Positions 26,001 to 39,499 of a stretch of 64,000 nucleotides of DNA are shown here, piece by piece. The notes beneath the pieces are model-generated. The model searched no databases and was not told the origin of the DNA. It was given only the letters and a program-made list of their open reading frames with translations. How positions within the stretch are numbered: the stretch's first letter is position 1; every line of letters starts with the position of its first letter. This DNA comes from Numida meleagris (taxonomy: Eukaryota; Chordata; Aves; Galliformes; Numididae): NCBI RefSeq assembly GCF_002078875.1, contig NC_034424.1, forward strand, positions 2,618,092-2,682,091. Reading direction: 5' to 3'. The translations under genes were made by a program, and so were the position numbers.

Positions 26001-28000
26001 GAGCTCCTGGAAAACACTTCAAGGGACTCCACCTCACTACAAACAATGAGAAAGCTTCCCTTTTTTGGATAGGGTTCACTGATGCTCAGAGGCACAGGGC
26101 TCTGGAGCCATTCACTGGGCCTTTGATCTTCTTGCCTGAGAGACAGAAAACCAAAGGACAGCATGCACAGCTCTGGCACTTCTCTGCTTCCTTGGCTGTG
26201 AGTGCAGCTGTTCCCCGCCACCAAAGGCCAAGAGAAGAGATGGAGATGTTTCACCGAGGTCACTGAAACCTCAAAGTGGCACTGAGAAGATTTATAATGA
26301 CACCAAGTTATTGAAGTCCGGAAAATTGCTTGGAGGAGCCATTTTGTTCATTCCCTCTGTAGCAACTTTAAGAAGATCCTGCTCCAGGACAGCTAGATGC
26401 ACTGCCAGCCAGCCAGAGCCCTGGCTAGGGTGGAGAAGCAGCTCCCTTTATGTGCCAAGGATTATGGATAAGAAATGTCACTATAAAAGTTCTCATAACC
26501 ACTCTGGCATATTGTCTATTTTCTCATGGTTTAATCTTGTGAGCTAAATGGAGGACACAGACTGTCTGCAGATGAGCTAAGATGGCTGCTTTTATTTAAG
26601 ATGGTTGAAAAAAGCCTATTCCTAAAGACCACGCTCAGCTACAGCTGTTCTAAGCAGTCAGATCTGTGGTTTCTGCTTCAGCTGTCATCGATGTATCCCA
26701 ACTATCCCTCTGCAAAGATGTCACCAGACCAAAATAAATCTGGTGCTTCCCGAGCAAGGCCTGTAGGTACTGGCAGGGTTGTGCTGGGCATCCACTTTAA
26801 CAGTTTGACCTAATGCTCATTTAAGCGTCCATTCCCAAGTGGCTTGTGAATGAGTTTTTTCAAGTTTTCTGTCTTATTCTAAGCAGAAAGGAGCCCCGTG
26901 ACTCATCTCAGTATTTAGCTCGCAGACTTTGGATACAAAAACAAAACACCAACAATTTTTTTTTTTAAAAAAAGAAAGAAAACAGGCAAAAATTTAAAAA
27001 TACTGCAACTACCGACTCTCGTTCTATGCCTTGCAATCCCTGCTTCCATCTATATCTATGTCCTTCCAGCCACACTGCTTGCTTGCACAGTAGTGTGCCC
27101 AGAGTACTTTGTTTTCTGTTCTTTGTGGTAGAACCTCTAATCCTGTAACAAACTCACCTCTGCCCTCAGTGTTCGGCTCTGCTTGAATTTTGACTCCTGC
27201 CTAGGAAAGCAACGCCCCTGTTAATTTAAGAGAAAGCAGTGGCTATGGAAACTGATTGGAAGGGAAACAGCTGAAGGGTGCGATAGCAGAGCCTGAAGAC
27301 CTCGTTGGGAACCTCTTCCTTCATCTTTGGTTTTAAAACTGTCAGTCAATAGAAATTGAAATTAGGCAAGATCAGGCTAAACACACTGTGCATTGTTCTA
27401 ACGATTAAGCAGTTAATCTGTTTAATAGCTTACAAATTGCTGTGGTTGATTGTCTCACTGATAACCTTAAATCAAAACCAGACATGTTTGCTACAGATCT
27501 GCTTTAACTAGAAGAGCAATTAAATTGCAGGCAGACTGGAGCACACAACTGTTGCTTTCAGCCAGATCTGGGGTTTACCTTTGAGCTTCAGGCATTCCCT
27601 AGTTCAAAGACGAGGTAACAAGAGCAACTTGAGGAAAGTACTTTGTTGGCTTTTCGCTCAGGTAACCTCATAGGTCTCCTGCAGACCAAGAGCTTTGCCT
27701 GCTTGCAGAAGGGTAGATGGCCAAGGCTGGAAGGCTCAGTTCCATGCTGGTCTAGACACAACCTCTTCTGCAGAAGTTAATAAAAATTAATGCTCTTTTC
27801 TGAGACTGTTAATAAGATGTTTGGGCTGTCATGGACGTTTCTGCACAAATAAGGACAATTGTAGACCTTCATGTTATTTTCCTGTATTGCAAAGAACTTG
27901 TTTTCAAATACATAATCTGTGTAGTTACCTACAGGTGAAATATTGCATTGTCTTGTCCCTCCTGCAGTCCTTTCACTGACAATATGTATTTATTGGAGGG
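23041..28000. other. Unique non-coding stretch, no gene seen
   Basis: No repeat family, RNA gene or credible exon. A homopolymer pair lies at 26956-26973 (11 T followed by 7 A). The frames at 25853-26266 (plus, 137 codons) and 25979-26263 plus 25801-26079 (minus) cover the same bases and are unrecognised. The segment 27340-27540 is AT-rich with several ATTAA and TTAAT words and reads like a possible conserved non-coding element, without firm support. Confidence 0.5.
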
Positions 28001-31000
28001 AACTCTGTAATGGAGAATTTTGCCTTAAAGTATTCTTTGCAAGCATATACAAATTTCCAAATCACAGCTGCTTTGTTAACCAGGCATTCCAACCACATTT
28101 ACACGCAAAACCTTTCTAGTTTGCTTTTGCTTCTATTTGGATGTTCAAAATATCTAACTTCACAAGGGATCAGATCTGTTGGTGAAACCTGTAACTTTCA
28201 GATGTTGATCCTAGTTGAAAGATGATGTGGTTTGGAAGAATACCTTCCAGTTTCAACGTAGTAAGGCTGATAATACCAATGACTTAAATGACTTTCCTGT
28301 ATGAATCACAGTTTCATCGCCGTCCTTCCATGTGAAAACAGAGTTAGTGTAGACTTTGGGTTAAGACTTACAGCTTCTGTCCTTGGTAAGCTTTGGGGAA
28401 ACTGCATCTATCTCAGCTTCATCTGTTTTTCATTCCTTCCCTGCGCCCTTTGTTTTTGTTTCCTTTTTTTTCACTTCTGTTTAGATTCTAAGTTATTTAC
28501 ATGCAACTATTTGACTGTCACATATATAATACACCGTCTTCTACAGTGAGGCTTGTTCTTAACTGAGTTTCTGGATCCTGCTCAATACAGCTGTAGAGTC
28601 GGCAAAGGCAGAGTCTATAAATTCCAAGTAAACTGCTTGAGCAAATGTTTCTGATTCCCCAGAGATGTTGGGAGATATTTGCCTTTTGATTATCTGCAAA
28701 ATTTCTAACTTATTCTGTTTTCATCAGTACCCAAGGATATGAATAGCTGGAATAATTGCAATAAAGCTCATCCCTAGTCAGAACCAAGTCACGGGGAGAT
28801 ATTACCCAATGCATTCCTGTGCGTAGGAGCTTGAATCCATTCCATTATTTTGTCAGCCAATATTTATGGTCTTCTAACCTCTTCCCCATAGCAGTTGGCT
28901 AGTGTTTTAAAGCAATTACAAGTCTGGGATGATGTTTGTCAGTTGTAGGAGGGAGTAATTAAGTGCTAACATTCAAAAACAATTCACTTTCTCTGCCTGA
29001 AAGGGTCTGCTGGGAGAAGACCCTTTTCCCTGGGTTAAATTGTTCCTACAGTCTAACTGCCAGAACTAGTCTGGGTGCAGTTCTGAGATGGAAAGTACCT
29101 ATTTTGCCCAACTTCTGTCTCATGTTTTCTCCTCGAGTCATTCATAGGGGGTCCAGATCTTCCCCATAAATTTCTACCTGACCTTGGATGCTCCCTTTTC
29201 TGAAATAGCAATCATAACACTGCACTCTGCAGTAAATGTCCAAATAACATCTTAGCTCAACCTGTCTGACAACTGACCTTCATCCTCCCTGCTAGGTAGA
29301 CATCAGTATTCCTAAATCTAAGACAAATTTTCAGGTTGGAGAAAAAAATAAAAGATCACCTGTGCATATTAGAAGTCATTTGGATAATGCATTTATGAGA
29401 GCCACATCTGGTTTGGGGAGGCTAGAAAGTGTGTTAGAATCAAGTTATTACTTTTAATCTGCTAGCCTTTACCTTTCCCTTTTAAAAATTACCTTTTCTT
29501 TCTCCCAACTTTTCTTCTCCATAAGCAGATCCTTCCGTATATTGGAAAGGACATTGTTCACTGTAAATTAAAAGCAATATTTCTGTTCATTCCAGAACAG
29601 CGTTAATTGAAGCACACTCTTTCCCAAAGCACAAACTAGCTACACATACTAGCCACAAAATGTCTTTCATCTTTTTCTTGTAGTCCTTTATTCTCAAAAT
29701 CAATATGAAATCAATTTCTTAACAATTCTGTCTCTCGTATTTCCTATGACATCTACTCACATTTCTTACAAGCTTTGGAGTGATTTCTGGAGTGGAGACA
29801 GATCTAAAGGGGGAATCTCAATTCAGGGCTTGATCGTGGTTCTAATTGCAATTTTGGACCTCTGTGACAGTCTGGAATGATGGCAGTATGAGAACGAAGA
29901 GGTACTACTGCCACTATCAGCCCTTGGAATCAGAAATGGTTCCTCTCTCTGACATCACTGTATCATGCCCCTGGGAAAGAAGCTAAGCATGATTGTAGGG
30001 TAGGAAAAAAGCTCTGAAAGAAAAATTACATTGGTTTGAGGTTAAATCCGTGCAGACCAAAGATGCCCTAGGACTGACTGTCCTCCATTGCAAGCCATCG
30101 AGGGGAAAGCTCACGCAGCAGTCTGGAAGACAGAAGGACCTTGGGGTAGCCTTTGATAAGCAGACCAAAATGTAAGGAAGTGGAGCTGATGGAACCTGGC
30201 CTGGAAATACACAACGTAAAACTAACATATGATTTCAATAAGTTACTTCTCCTAGCTGCATTCTTTAAAAGCCTGTTTATTCAGCACTATATACAGTGTG
30301 TTTTATGCTCCATGTGCCATACAAAACTTATCCTCCAGCCCAAAAGAATCTTGCAAGAAATAAGCCCCCCAAACACTCTACAGACCCCAAACTTCTGTCT
30401 ATGGATTAATGGCTTAGCACCAAACCTTGAGGCCAGACCTCCGTGCCTGGCAGTCCTGAGCATTCTGTGATGCTTCTTGTTATCTCCTGGTGCTTCTCTC
30501 CTCCCCTATGAAGTCATCCCTTCAGCTTCACATCTGGACCTCAGAATACCTCTGGGTGTCTGCCTTCCTACCACCAAGAAACACATTTTTCATAGCTTTA
30601 TCGAGAATTACTGCAGTAGACTTAGAGGAGGAGGTGATGTTTTACAGTGGAGCTGACTACAGCTTCTCACACTGATGTTGCTTAGCCTGGGCAGTTTTTG
30701 CTAGTGATTGATCAATGCTGTAGAGTTGATGCTGAGGATAAAGAACTCCAGTTCCAGAACCCTCACTGAAGATTGCAAGCAGGGGAATCCTTGTCTGCCT
30801 ATAGCTCCGCACCTGCCCTGTTACACACTCTGTTTCTTCTTGCTCATACACGAGAGTGAATTCCCCCAGCAGCCAGTGTGTGTTTCAGGTAGGCAACAGC
30901 ATGAACAGGAGATGATGTCATGTTTTTCAGTCCTTCACAGAGCTTTTAAATGGCTGGAAGATGTACTGCGTGAGTAATGAATTGTTAAAGAGGTTCATGT

Positions 31001-31226
31001 CAGGAGGTCACTGCTGCTGCTGCAGGACGTGCCAGTGACTCAAAGAAGAGGCCAATGGCTCAGTTCTCTAAGCGAGCAGTGACTCATTAGCATCTGCCTT
31101 TTTCTATTTATACGTGTGAATTCTCTCATTGATTTTCCTTTCCATTCTCTTTTACAGTAAGACTATTACTATTTTAGGCCATATGCAGGCAACTTTTTCC
31201 ACTGCCCTCTTCCCCTTCTTTCACAG
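28001..31226. other. Unique non-coding stretch, no gene seen
   Basis: No repeat family or RNA gene is recognised. Open frames reach 105 codons (30153-30470) and show no family features. Nothing further can be supported. Confidence 0.55.
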
Positions 31227-31399
31227 GAAGGACTTGCTGCTGCCTCCCCTTTGCGAGCTCTGCAGCTCTCCGAAACCAGTCTGTCTGGAACCAGAGGCAT
31301 CACGAGATCTTTCAGAGCCAAAGTGCAAGACAGTTTTGCTGAGGCTGATGGAGCGTAGGAATTCTGGAAGAGACAGATCCAAAGTGAACAAGAGCTTCT
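31227..31399 (+). other. Weak candidate exon (unrecognised)
   Basis: A strong acceptor (CCCTTCTTTCACAG ending at 31226) and a GTAAGA donor at 31400 bound 173 nt that stay open in one frame (part of the frame 31129-31509). The peptide is basic near its end and unrecognised. The entry and exit phases differ. Minus-strand frames also cover the interval. This may be chance, and confidence is low. Confidence 0.1.
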
Positions 31400-33529
31400 G
31401 TAAGACTGCTGTCCTGTCTCATTCCTATGATGTCTTTCTTGGAAAGGAAGTTTCCCATCCTTACACTCCCCTGCACACCGCCAGTGCATCGGACCCAGTG
31501 CACTGCTGATTTTGTCGGTTTGGTCAGATCTATCTCTAGCTTCTACCTCTCATAAGTTGGTTGTTTTTCATGTTAATACATCAAAACAATCTCCATCTGA
31601 ATCAAATTAAAAGCCCACAATTCTCTGTTTGTGTTCTTAGCTGCTAGCAGGGTGCTGGTGGATTTCTTTAATTGTAGTCTTGAGTATACCCAGTTGCACA
31701 GTGGCATTTTCCTCTTCCAAGAAATGCTGTGTGTAGGTGCTGGCAGCATCTCAGTGTGAGGGTGGCAAGGCAGCATTCCTCCTCTTTCTCTGTGTCATTG
31801 TGGCCCAAAGTGTGGTGACTCGTTCTCAGAGGAGCAGCTCGGTTTGGGAAGGGGTGTGGGACATACTCTTTAGGAGACCCTCAGAATAAGGTGGTTTGTT
31901 TAAACTTGATAATGCCAACGGTTGCCATTAAATGGGCAAAAAGGCTTTAAAGTATAAAACCAAAACCTTACTGACATCTCTCTGATTTATAAATGATCCC
32001 AGTCTGCATCCCCAGCACTTTCTGGACACTAAGCTCCATCCAACTAAACTTTTCCAGACTGTCTCGCATTTCTTCCCTCCCTCTTGTCTTGGTTGACTTT
32101 GGCCAGGGTCTCTCTCCAGTCCTGATTGATTCAAGTCAGACCCAAATCTGAAGCTAGGGCTGTAAATGTTTTCTTAGAGTTGCTTAGCTTTGTGACCACA
32201 GCAGGGAAATTATGACCTCCATTTAAATGATAAGAATCTGACTAGTCACTTCTGGTTCTGGACACCACAATGTAATAAGGGCTTTGGTGGATGGATGAAG
32301 GCAGGGGTTATTACAGAGAAATGGAGTGCTCAACAGCAATACCAGAAGAGCTTTGGCACATCCTTACCAGACACTTTTTTGTTTATTCTCACAGTAAAAA
32401 GAGAAAATTGGTCATTTTTGATCACAGTTTGTGAAGCAAAATTTAGTCATCAGTTCTGAGGGTAAACAGCACTGATTTGAAGGGAATGTGTTGCTGTTTT
32501 TTTATTTCTATTTTTCCCAAAAAAGCGAAAAGCATAGTGATTAGGTTTGAAAAAAAAAAAAAAGAGTGCTTCTCTGAAGCCCAAATAAAATGCTTTGCTT
32601 GGAATCATTTGCTGACGTTTTAGCAAATTGAAAGAACATTCCTATGTTAAATATTGAATTTTCCTTCCAACCACCTGGTGAATATGATTTCAAACTTATG
32701 CTGGAATTGCTGTTGTTTCTGCTGACTCTACTACCAGCACATGTGAAGACTTGATCCTGTTTTCCTGCTGCTGATCACAATGTGTAGCCATGCTTCCCAA
32801 TGTTTAAGGGTTTCTGATGAGTTCTTTGGTGGGTGTTATCACTGGAGCCATTGGATGTCCCTGACTCTTCACAGAGTCAAGAGCAGAGCTCTCATTTCTT
32901 ACATGGCAAAAGGAAGATGCCATAGGGCAGGAATCTCTATCTGTGCCCTGCTGCTGAAGAGCTGCTCATTGGGTTGAAATACAGCGCAAATATTAAACAA
33001 ATGAGATGCAATTTTTTTGCTTGCTCTGCTTTTTTACCACCATTACGTAGCAGTGTAAGACGATAACACAGACCTCACTAGCAGGTGACAGCATTGCTCC
33101 AAGCCCCAGGCTCAGGGCTCCTTTTTCCTTCCCACCTCCATTCTGGATTTCCCAAAGGGGACCCTACTACAGGAGTAGGTATGAGACTGTGTCATTATCT
33201 GCGAATCAACAGCCTCTAGTAATCTCATAGCAGATGCACAGATTTGAGCATTTTTCAAACCTCGGGTCGCTTTAGATTTAGCAAGTATATTTCTACCAGC
33301 CACAATGAAGTAAGAGAGATATTTCCCTGAAATCTCTCGCAGCCAAAGAGCCCTTGGCCCCTGTTCTTCATGCGGAAGATCACTCCTCGGTGGGAATAAC
33401 TGCATTATAGCGTCATCCACACCTGTCTTCTGAATAGAGCTTTTGGAATTTTTTTGTACAGTCCTGAGGTTGAAGCCCAAAATACTCCATTACAAATTGA
33501 TGTGATTTGCTGAATGTCAATAGCTTTGC
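31400..33529. other. Unique non-coding stretch with a poly-A run
   Basis: A run of 14 A lies at 32550-32563, with no retrocopy body recognisable upstream. A 122-codon minus-strand frame at 33112-33480 is unrecognised. No gene is called. Confidence 0.55.
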
Positions 33530-33610
33530 ACCCTCAGCTGTTGTAAGTTAGTGCAGCTCCATAAAAGCCAGTGGGTCTATATTAATTGACATCAGCTGGA
33601 TTTATGACAC
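33530..33610. mobile_element. Relic of an ancient palindromic amniote repeat
   Basis: The sequence runs CCCTCAGCTGTTGTAAGTTA, then GTGCAGCTCCATAAAAGCCA, then GTGGGTCTATATTAATTGAC, then ATCAGCTGGATTTATGACAC. It follows the old amniote repeat tail 'GATCCTCAGCTGGTGTAAATCAGCATAGCTCCATTGAAGTCAATGG...' in which the two halves are inverted copies of each other. Here CAGCTG near 33535 pairs with CAGCTGG near 33593, and the middle is the AGTCAATG-like centre, decayed. I link it to old CR1/L3-like LINEs, known from many amniotes. Family name and orientation are uncertain. Confidence 0.55.
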
Positions 33611-36600
33611 AGAGTTTCCATTTCTGCAGCAGCCTGCTTCCACAGAAGCGAGGGGACAGGCAGTTTCACAGGGTTTGCAGGGCAAGCACAAGGGAAGGAG
33701 GGAAAAGAGGATTAAATGAGTTTTAAAAGGTCTTTGTGCAAAATGACTTCCTCAGCTGGTACTTTTTAAGAGACCTTAATGAAAAGAGACCACACGATGG
33801 GATCATCACATGGCTGCAGGACAGGACCAAGATGACTGCAGTGTGCAGGCTGCGCATCAACACCACAGAGGGAGAGAAGCTGCTTTCTTGCACTGCCTTC
33901 TGCCTCCCCCTGCTATACTAATGCTTTATTTCATCTGCACTGCGAGTTGCTGCCACGTAGAGGACCACTTCGTGTTTTTATGAAGAGGAAGATGGTATCT
34001 GCCATAAAGTGCATAATTTTACTCCAGTCTGGGAGAAAGAATCTGTCCCATAGTTTCCAGGGAAAAGGAATAACCTGTGTAACTGCCCTGACGTGTTTTC
34101 CTCATACATCATTTTCCAGGCAAATTATGAAGTCATTTTAGAGATGTCACTAGGTGATTCAATTGATTGTCAGAAGCAAGTAAGAGAGAAATGAGGACAG
34201 GGCACTGCATAGCCACGTGATCTACAGGCATGTTTTCCCAGTGTCTCCTGATGCAGTGCTGTGAGTGGCTGATTGTCAGTGAGACCTGAGGCCAGCTACG
34301 GTGTTTAGTTGTAACTAAGTCCTGTGGGGATGGAATCCAGGAGCACCAGCTGGCTGCAGGGTGGAGACCTCCAGGAAATGCCTCCATTTATCCCAGCAAC
34401 ACATGGATGGGAACGCATAGCCTGCTTGTCAGGGTAACTCTTTTTACCAAAGCTGAATTAACCTTGAATTAACATTCATATTTGTCTCTAGTTCATAAAG
34501 GAAAGCAATGAACACCATCCTCACCATTCAGTCCAGAGCTGTTTTCGTTGACTGCTCTTAAGGACTATGCTTGATACTTGCCCCACTTACTTCTTGCCAG
34601 AATGGTTACAAGCCACTTGGGAAGCAGTTGGAAATGCCTAAAACCATTGTGTTTGCAGTTTGGCTACAAATTTTTTTTTGCAAGTCTCTTAACAGTCCTC
34701 CCATATATACACAGGATGCTGCCTGTACAGCTGAAGTTCTGCAGCAGCCCGTGGATGCTCCTGCTGTGCTCTGGACTGCCTGAGGCGGTGCTCACAGCTG
34801 GCTTCGCACTGAAGTGGATCAGGAAGGATTTGAAGGGTCAGTTTTGGTGACCAGCTGCTGGAGCCAGTAGTGAGGAGCAGATAGAGGTTAGAACTCCAGC
34901 TGCTTTCAGTAACGTGGGGCCATCTTTTCTGAGCTAGTTCTTGGTGGATATATGCTGAAATCTCTCCCTGAAGTTCACCAGTGGAATTGGCACCATTCAC
35001 CAACATGTGAGTCGCAGAAAAGAGCACTCGCAGCTTGAACTTGCTTTGTCTCTGTTCTCCCAGATGGCTAAAATACATGGAAGCAGGAGAGTGATGTGCC
35101 AAACAGCTGCCACTGCTGCACAGATTTTGTGGGTAAAGTTCCTCTCTTCCTTACCAGCAAGCCCAAGGTGCCAGTCATCTTCCCCTACCTGGCTTGTGAA
35201 AAGAGAGGATCTTCCCACTGCAATTCCCTTACCTCTGGGGTGAAAAATGGAATATGTCCTTTGAAACCTTTAGCAGTACATGTGATCTGAAGCAATAAGC
35301 AAGCATTGCTTTATACAGCCAGGAACTGATAGACATTTAAATGGGATAAAAAACAGCATATTAGACTTAACTAACATCTCTGAATTTCAGTGATGTTCTG
35401 GAGCTTAATTTCCTTGAACTCAATGAAATGCTTGGTCTTAATGATGCAGGAAGGTCAAAACCTCAGCTCATGACACTCTGCAGGCATCAGTTCCTGTCAT
35501 GTGGAGCACACTTTTTGCTCCAGAGAATGGTTATCATTTACTTGAACACTCGTGAAAAGAGATACACCTGCTTTTCCTGGACTCCTCTCTGTGACTTGGC
35601 GCACACGTGAAATACATCTTCCATCCGCTGACTTCGGGTTCAAGTTTGTTTCTCTTCTTTAAGGTTTCTATTTCAAACTCACGGAACCAGATAAATATCC
35701 GTTCCACAACAAAATTTTCAGTAAGGGTTCTGATGAAGGAAAGTTAAAGAAATCCCAAAGAAGTTGCCCTGTTGGACCCAGCAAGGAATGCTGGATGTAG
35801 CCACTTAATCCCCCAGCTCACACGGATGCGCATTGCTGTGTTGAAATCAAGACAAACTTCCAAAGGGAATTAATTTTTCTGCTGCTCTGAATTACTTGTT
35901 TTGCTTTAGGAAATATGACAGCATTATCCAGAAATGTTCTCTTCTGAGTTGATTACGGAGATAAGTTGCTGGAAGGCATCAAACAATTAAAGGGAGAGAG
36001 AAGTTTATGCATGGTAAGAAACTGTAAACTCTTCAGGTATTGCATACTTCTGAGAGAGAAGGCAGGCTTTTATGAGGTCTAAACAATTTGAACAAATGGG
36101 AATTTGTGCAGGAAGGATGTGATGGATGTAGTCTCTGCCTGGTGTAAAGCAGTGGTGCTTTACTGACTTCTTTAGTGCTAGCTGCTTCGTGGTAGCTGAG
36201 GGTCTAGTTCAAGGGCAATGAGTGGACAGGCTGTGGCACATACAGGGATTAGGTCTAGAAAAACAAGCTCTGTGTTTATACAAATCTTTTGCCAATACTT
36301 TAAATATTTTGAAGAGAAAAGACATTGCTGGAAAACTCAAGATCTTTTTTTTATTATTTACTTCTTCTTGTATTTTTCATGTGTCCAAATAGGCTGATTG
36401 ATTCTTATGTATTACATATTATCCTAACTGTAGCAGTGGGGAGGTCTGGGTTGCCAGAGATGCGTGCAAGAGAGCTAAAAGGGCATCATCAATCAAGTGA
36501 GCCAGTTGTTGCAAACTGAACGACATGGAAAAAGCATCAAATGAATTTAAAAGCTGTTGGCTCTAATTTTAAGAATATTTTGTACTAGATAGCTTCCCCA

Positions 36601-38360
36601 GGTAGAGGTCCAAATATACTTGGATCTAAAGCGTTCCTTGATTCTAGCCAAGCTGCCACAATCTTTTTTTGTTTCCATGATCCATCTTCTTTGCAGTTAA
36701 TCTGTACTACTTAGTTTATTGACAGTTCCGCCACCTTTGGACTTGAAGTCTGTGGTGAGCATGTGTGCAGAATTTTAACTTTCAGCAAAACCACTGAGAC
36801 TTGATAGAACACAGGAGGAGACACATTTAATAAGATGCTTAATTGAGGTCTGTCCCTGTCTAGGCAATGTGAAAACAGATGCTAAGATTCCTCTGTTTCT
36901 TTCTGAAATCTTGAGTCATGTCACACTAGCCAGAAAACGTTATTTTCTTTCAGTAAAAAAAAAAAAAAATTTGGCTAAAAGGTGGCTTGTTCAGCTAATT
37001 GGCAATGAAAATAGAGATAGAATCAAGTAATAAAACTTACAAGTGTAAAACAAGGGTGTAAAATAGGAGGTTATCTATTCAGTCATCTAAAACAGCCTGC
37101 TACCTACAGTTTCCTCTCTTCTCTGTGTGGCACCTAGTCTAACGTTAAAGGTAGCCAAGTGTCATTTGGCCTGCCATAGACATTCTTCTACAACTCATGA
37201 CTCCAAATGTCATGAATATTTAATGTGTAGGCAGCTCAGCATCTCATAGCCAAGACCGTGCTGACTGCTGAATAGTCTTACTGAACTTATCTGGCCTGTC
37301 CCTTGTCCGTCACCCTGGCATGCAAATATTACATAAAACTGCATTTTGTTATGTAGTCTTGCTGGAATTTGGGCTATGAAATGTTGCAAGTCACATTGTG
37401 TTTGCACATGATTCAAGCGTCCAGGCTATCTGAAAAACTCATTGAACTCCTCTCTGCTTGGAAGGTTTTTACATCTCTGTATGCTAAGCAGGGGCTGAGA
37501 GAAATCTCTCCCTGGGGTCTCTCTTTCAGTCCTTGCTCCATCTGACCTAGCTGATGAAGGTGCTCACCTCTCCTGAGACCAAGAGAGATGCTGGGGCCAT
37601 CTGAGATCTGCAGGAAGGCCCTCTGTGCAGGGAGAGTAAATCAAATAGTTACACTGGTAAGGTGCCCTTCTGCCCAGGAGCAACTTTTCAAATGTCTGCC
37701 AATTTAGACATTGTGCAGTATAATATCATTGAAAATTCAAAGGGTCTGTGAGCAAATGCATTTCACTGCTAGAGGAACATGAACACAAAGTACGGCTCTC
37801 TGGTCTCTGGGGTGCCAAGTCAAAATCCACGTTATCCTCCATCACTCCCAGCTAATGTTGTAGGCTCAGCCTAACTCACAAGCACACTCTCTCCACAGTC
37901 TGGCAAGGCACAGAACTGGCAAGGACCAAATGGTCTTTGAGTTTGTATAAACCACAAAATACCTCCCAAAGCCATGAAACACAAATCACATTGTTAAAAG
38001 CCAATAGTCATAACCAGATCATGGCACGGGAGAGAGCACAAGGGCCCTAATGCTTCAAGGAATTTGTCAAATAAAACTTCCAAGTAACCCTAAGGTGTGG
38101 CTACGTCCCATGTCCCACTGAGGAGAGTAACACCACCTCAGTGCTCCATCCCTGATAATCTCACGTGGAGAGAAATTTCCCTCTTCCTTCCAATTCTGGT
38201 TGTAGGCTCAATAATTCGAGCAGCTATATATAATATAAGCTGTAATACATGAACGAGGCCAGGATTACTGGTGTGTCCTCTGTAGGGTCTCACTTGGGAA
38301 TGCTAGCTCCAGCACTGCAGAAAGTGCAGAAGGGAAATGCTTCCTAGATACACTACAGAT
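33611..38360. other. Unique non-coding stretch, no gene seen
   Basis: No exon or repeat family. A run of 15 A lies at 36955-36969. TGAATTAAC occurs at 34454-34462 and again at 34465-34473, 11 bp apart. ATGCAAAT (octamer) is at 37320-37327. Frames up to 137 codons (34689-35102, minus) overlap plus-strand frames and are unrecognised. Confidence 0.55.
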
Positions 38361-38460
38361 GACATGGTTTAGTGGGGTTATTGGTGGTAGGTGGATGGTT
38401 GGACTAGGTGATCTTGTAGGTCTTTTCCAACCTAGCTAATTCTATGACTCTATGATTCTA
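38361..38460 (+). mobile_element. CR1 LINE 3' tail, plus orientation
   Basis: GACATGGTTTAGTGGGGTTA, then GTGGTAGGTGGATGGTTGGA, then CTAGGTGATCTTGTAGGTCT, then TTTCCAACCTAGCTAATTCT and the end TATGACTCTATGATTCTA form a textbook CR1 terminus with its short ATTCTATG-type end repeats. Only about the last 100 bp is present. It is the only CR1 in the window in plus orientation and one of the better preserved, so probably among the younger ones. Confidence 0.93.
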
Positions 38461-39427
38461 CAGCCTAACAGATAGTATGAGCGTGCGAGGTTCGTACTGC
38501 AGAAGACTGCTACACACAAGCAGGCCTCAATCCCTTGTGAGCAAACAGTGCGGAAGCTCATTAGAGAAACTGAAGCAGCGTTGAAGTTCAGATTGGGACC
38601 TGAAACTCCCCTGCCTTTGGTGGGCTTTTAAATCCCTTGTAAATTTAAATGCTTTAAATTTGGGGCTGCATTTTGGCAGCACTTAGAGACCAGACACCTG
38701 CTTCTGGTGCTCCTAAGCTCCCTGGCGCAGGGTGACAGCCCATCCCTTAGCTCCTTCAGCAAAGTGGTTTCAATTCACTCTTCTGGCACTGTAGAAAACG
38801 CATTCAAACCTCACCGCAATGATTTGTTTTCCTTCATTCAGTTTTGCAACGCTGATTATATTGGTGCCAAGCAGAATCAGCCCTTAAAAACCTTTAAGAA
38901 GCTTTTTATTGTGACTGTCGAGTGCCCTCTCTGGAGGTGACCACCAAGCAGCGCACATGCCCAGGCTTGGCGAGATGCTCTGAGAAACTGCTCTTGCCTT
39001 TCCCCGCTCCCCACGCTGCCTTTTGTGGGTCGCTATTCAGAGATCTGGGTAGAAGAGATGGAATAAATCGTCTGGTGGTAGCCGTGCAACTGAACCACTT
39101 CTGGGAAATGCTTCATTTCCCTTTCTGTAGGATTTATGTCTGAGATGCCCAGAAGTCACTCTGTGTCGGGAGTGTCAGGAGCAGTTGGCTTTGCAAAGCG
39201 CTGTAAATCTCCAGGTCTGTCCTGCTCCTGGGAAGCCTCCCCAGCAGAGCTGCCTGGAGCCCGCTCACGGGGAACTTCCAGCCAGCCTGGGGCACTCCTC
39301 AACCAGCACCCCTGTTGCTAGAGCGCACAGGAACGAGGCCAAAACCACCATCTATATTTCACCTCTGCGGATGTAGCATATAATCAGGGGAAAAGAGGAA
39401 GGCACACCTTAAATCATACAAGTACCA
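38461..39427. other. Unique non-coding stretch, locally GC-rich
   Basis: The part from about 39120 to 39330 is GC-rich with few CpGs. Open frames there are short and overlapping. No gene or repeat is called. Confidence 0.5.
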
Positions 39428-39499
39428 TTTTGTTTTCCCTTCTCCTCTTCCACTCTCCTCCCCTCTCCTCCTTCCAACCCCCCGCTTTTTTTTTTTTTC
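39428..39499 (+). repeat. Polypyrimidine tract ending in T-run and CAG
   Basis: About 70 nt are almost entirely C and T (CCTTCTCCTCTTCC-type words, then CCCCCCG, then 13 T at 39486-39498), followed by CAG. It is a low-complexity purine/pyrimidine strand-asymmetric tract. The end also looks like a splice acceptor, but no convincing exon follows: a GTAAGA donor lies only about 15 nt on. The purine strand gives a spurious Arg/Glu/Lys-rich peptide. Confidence 0.8.
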
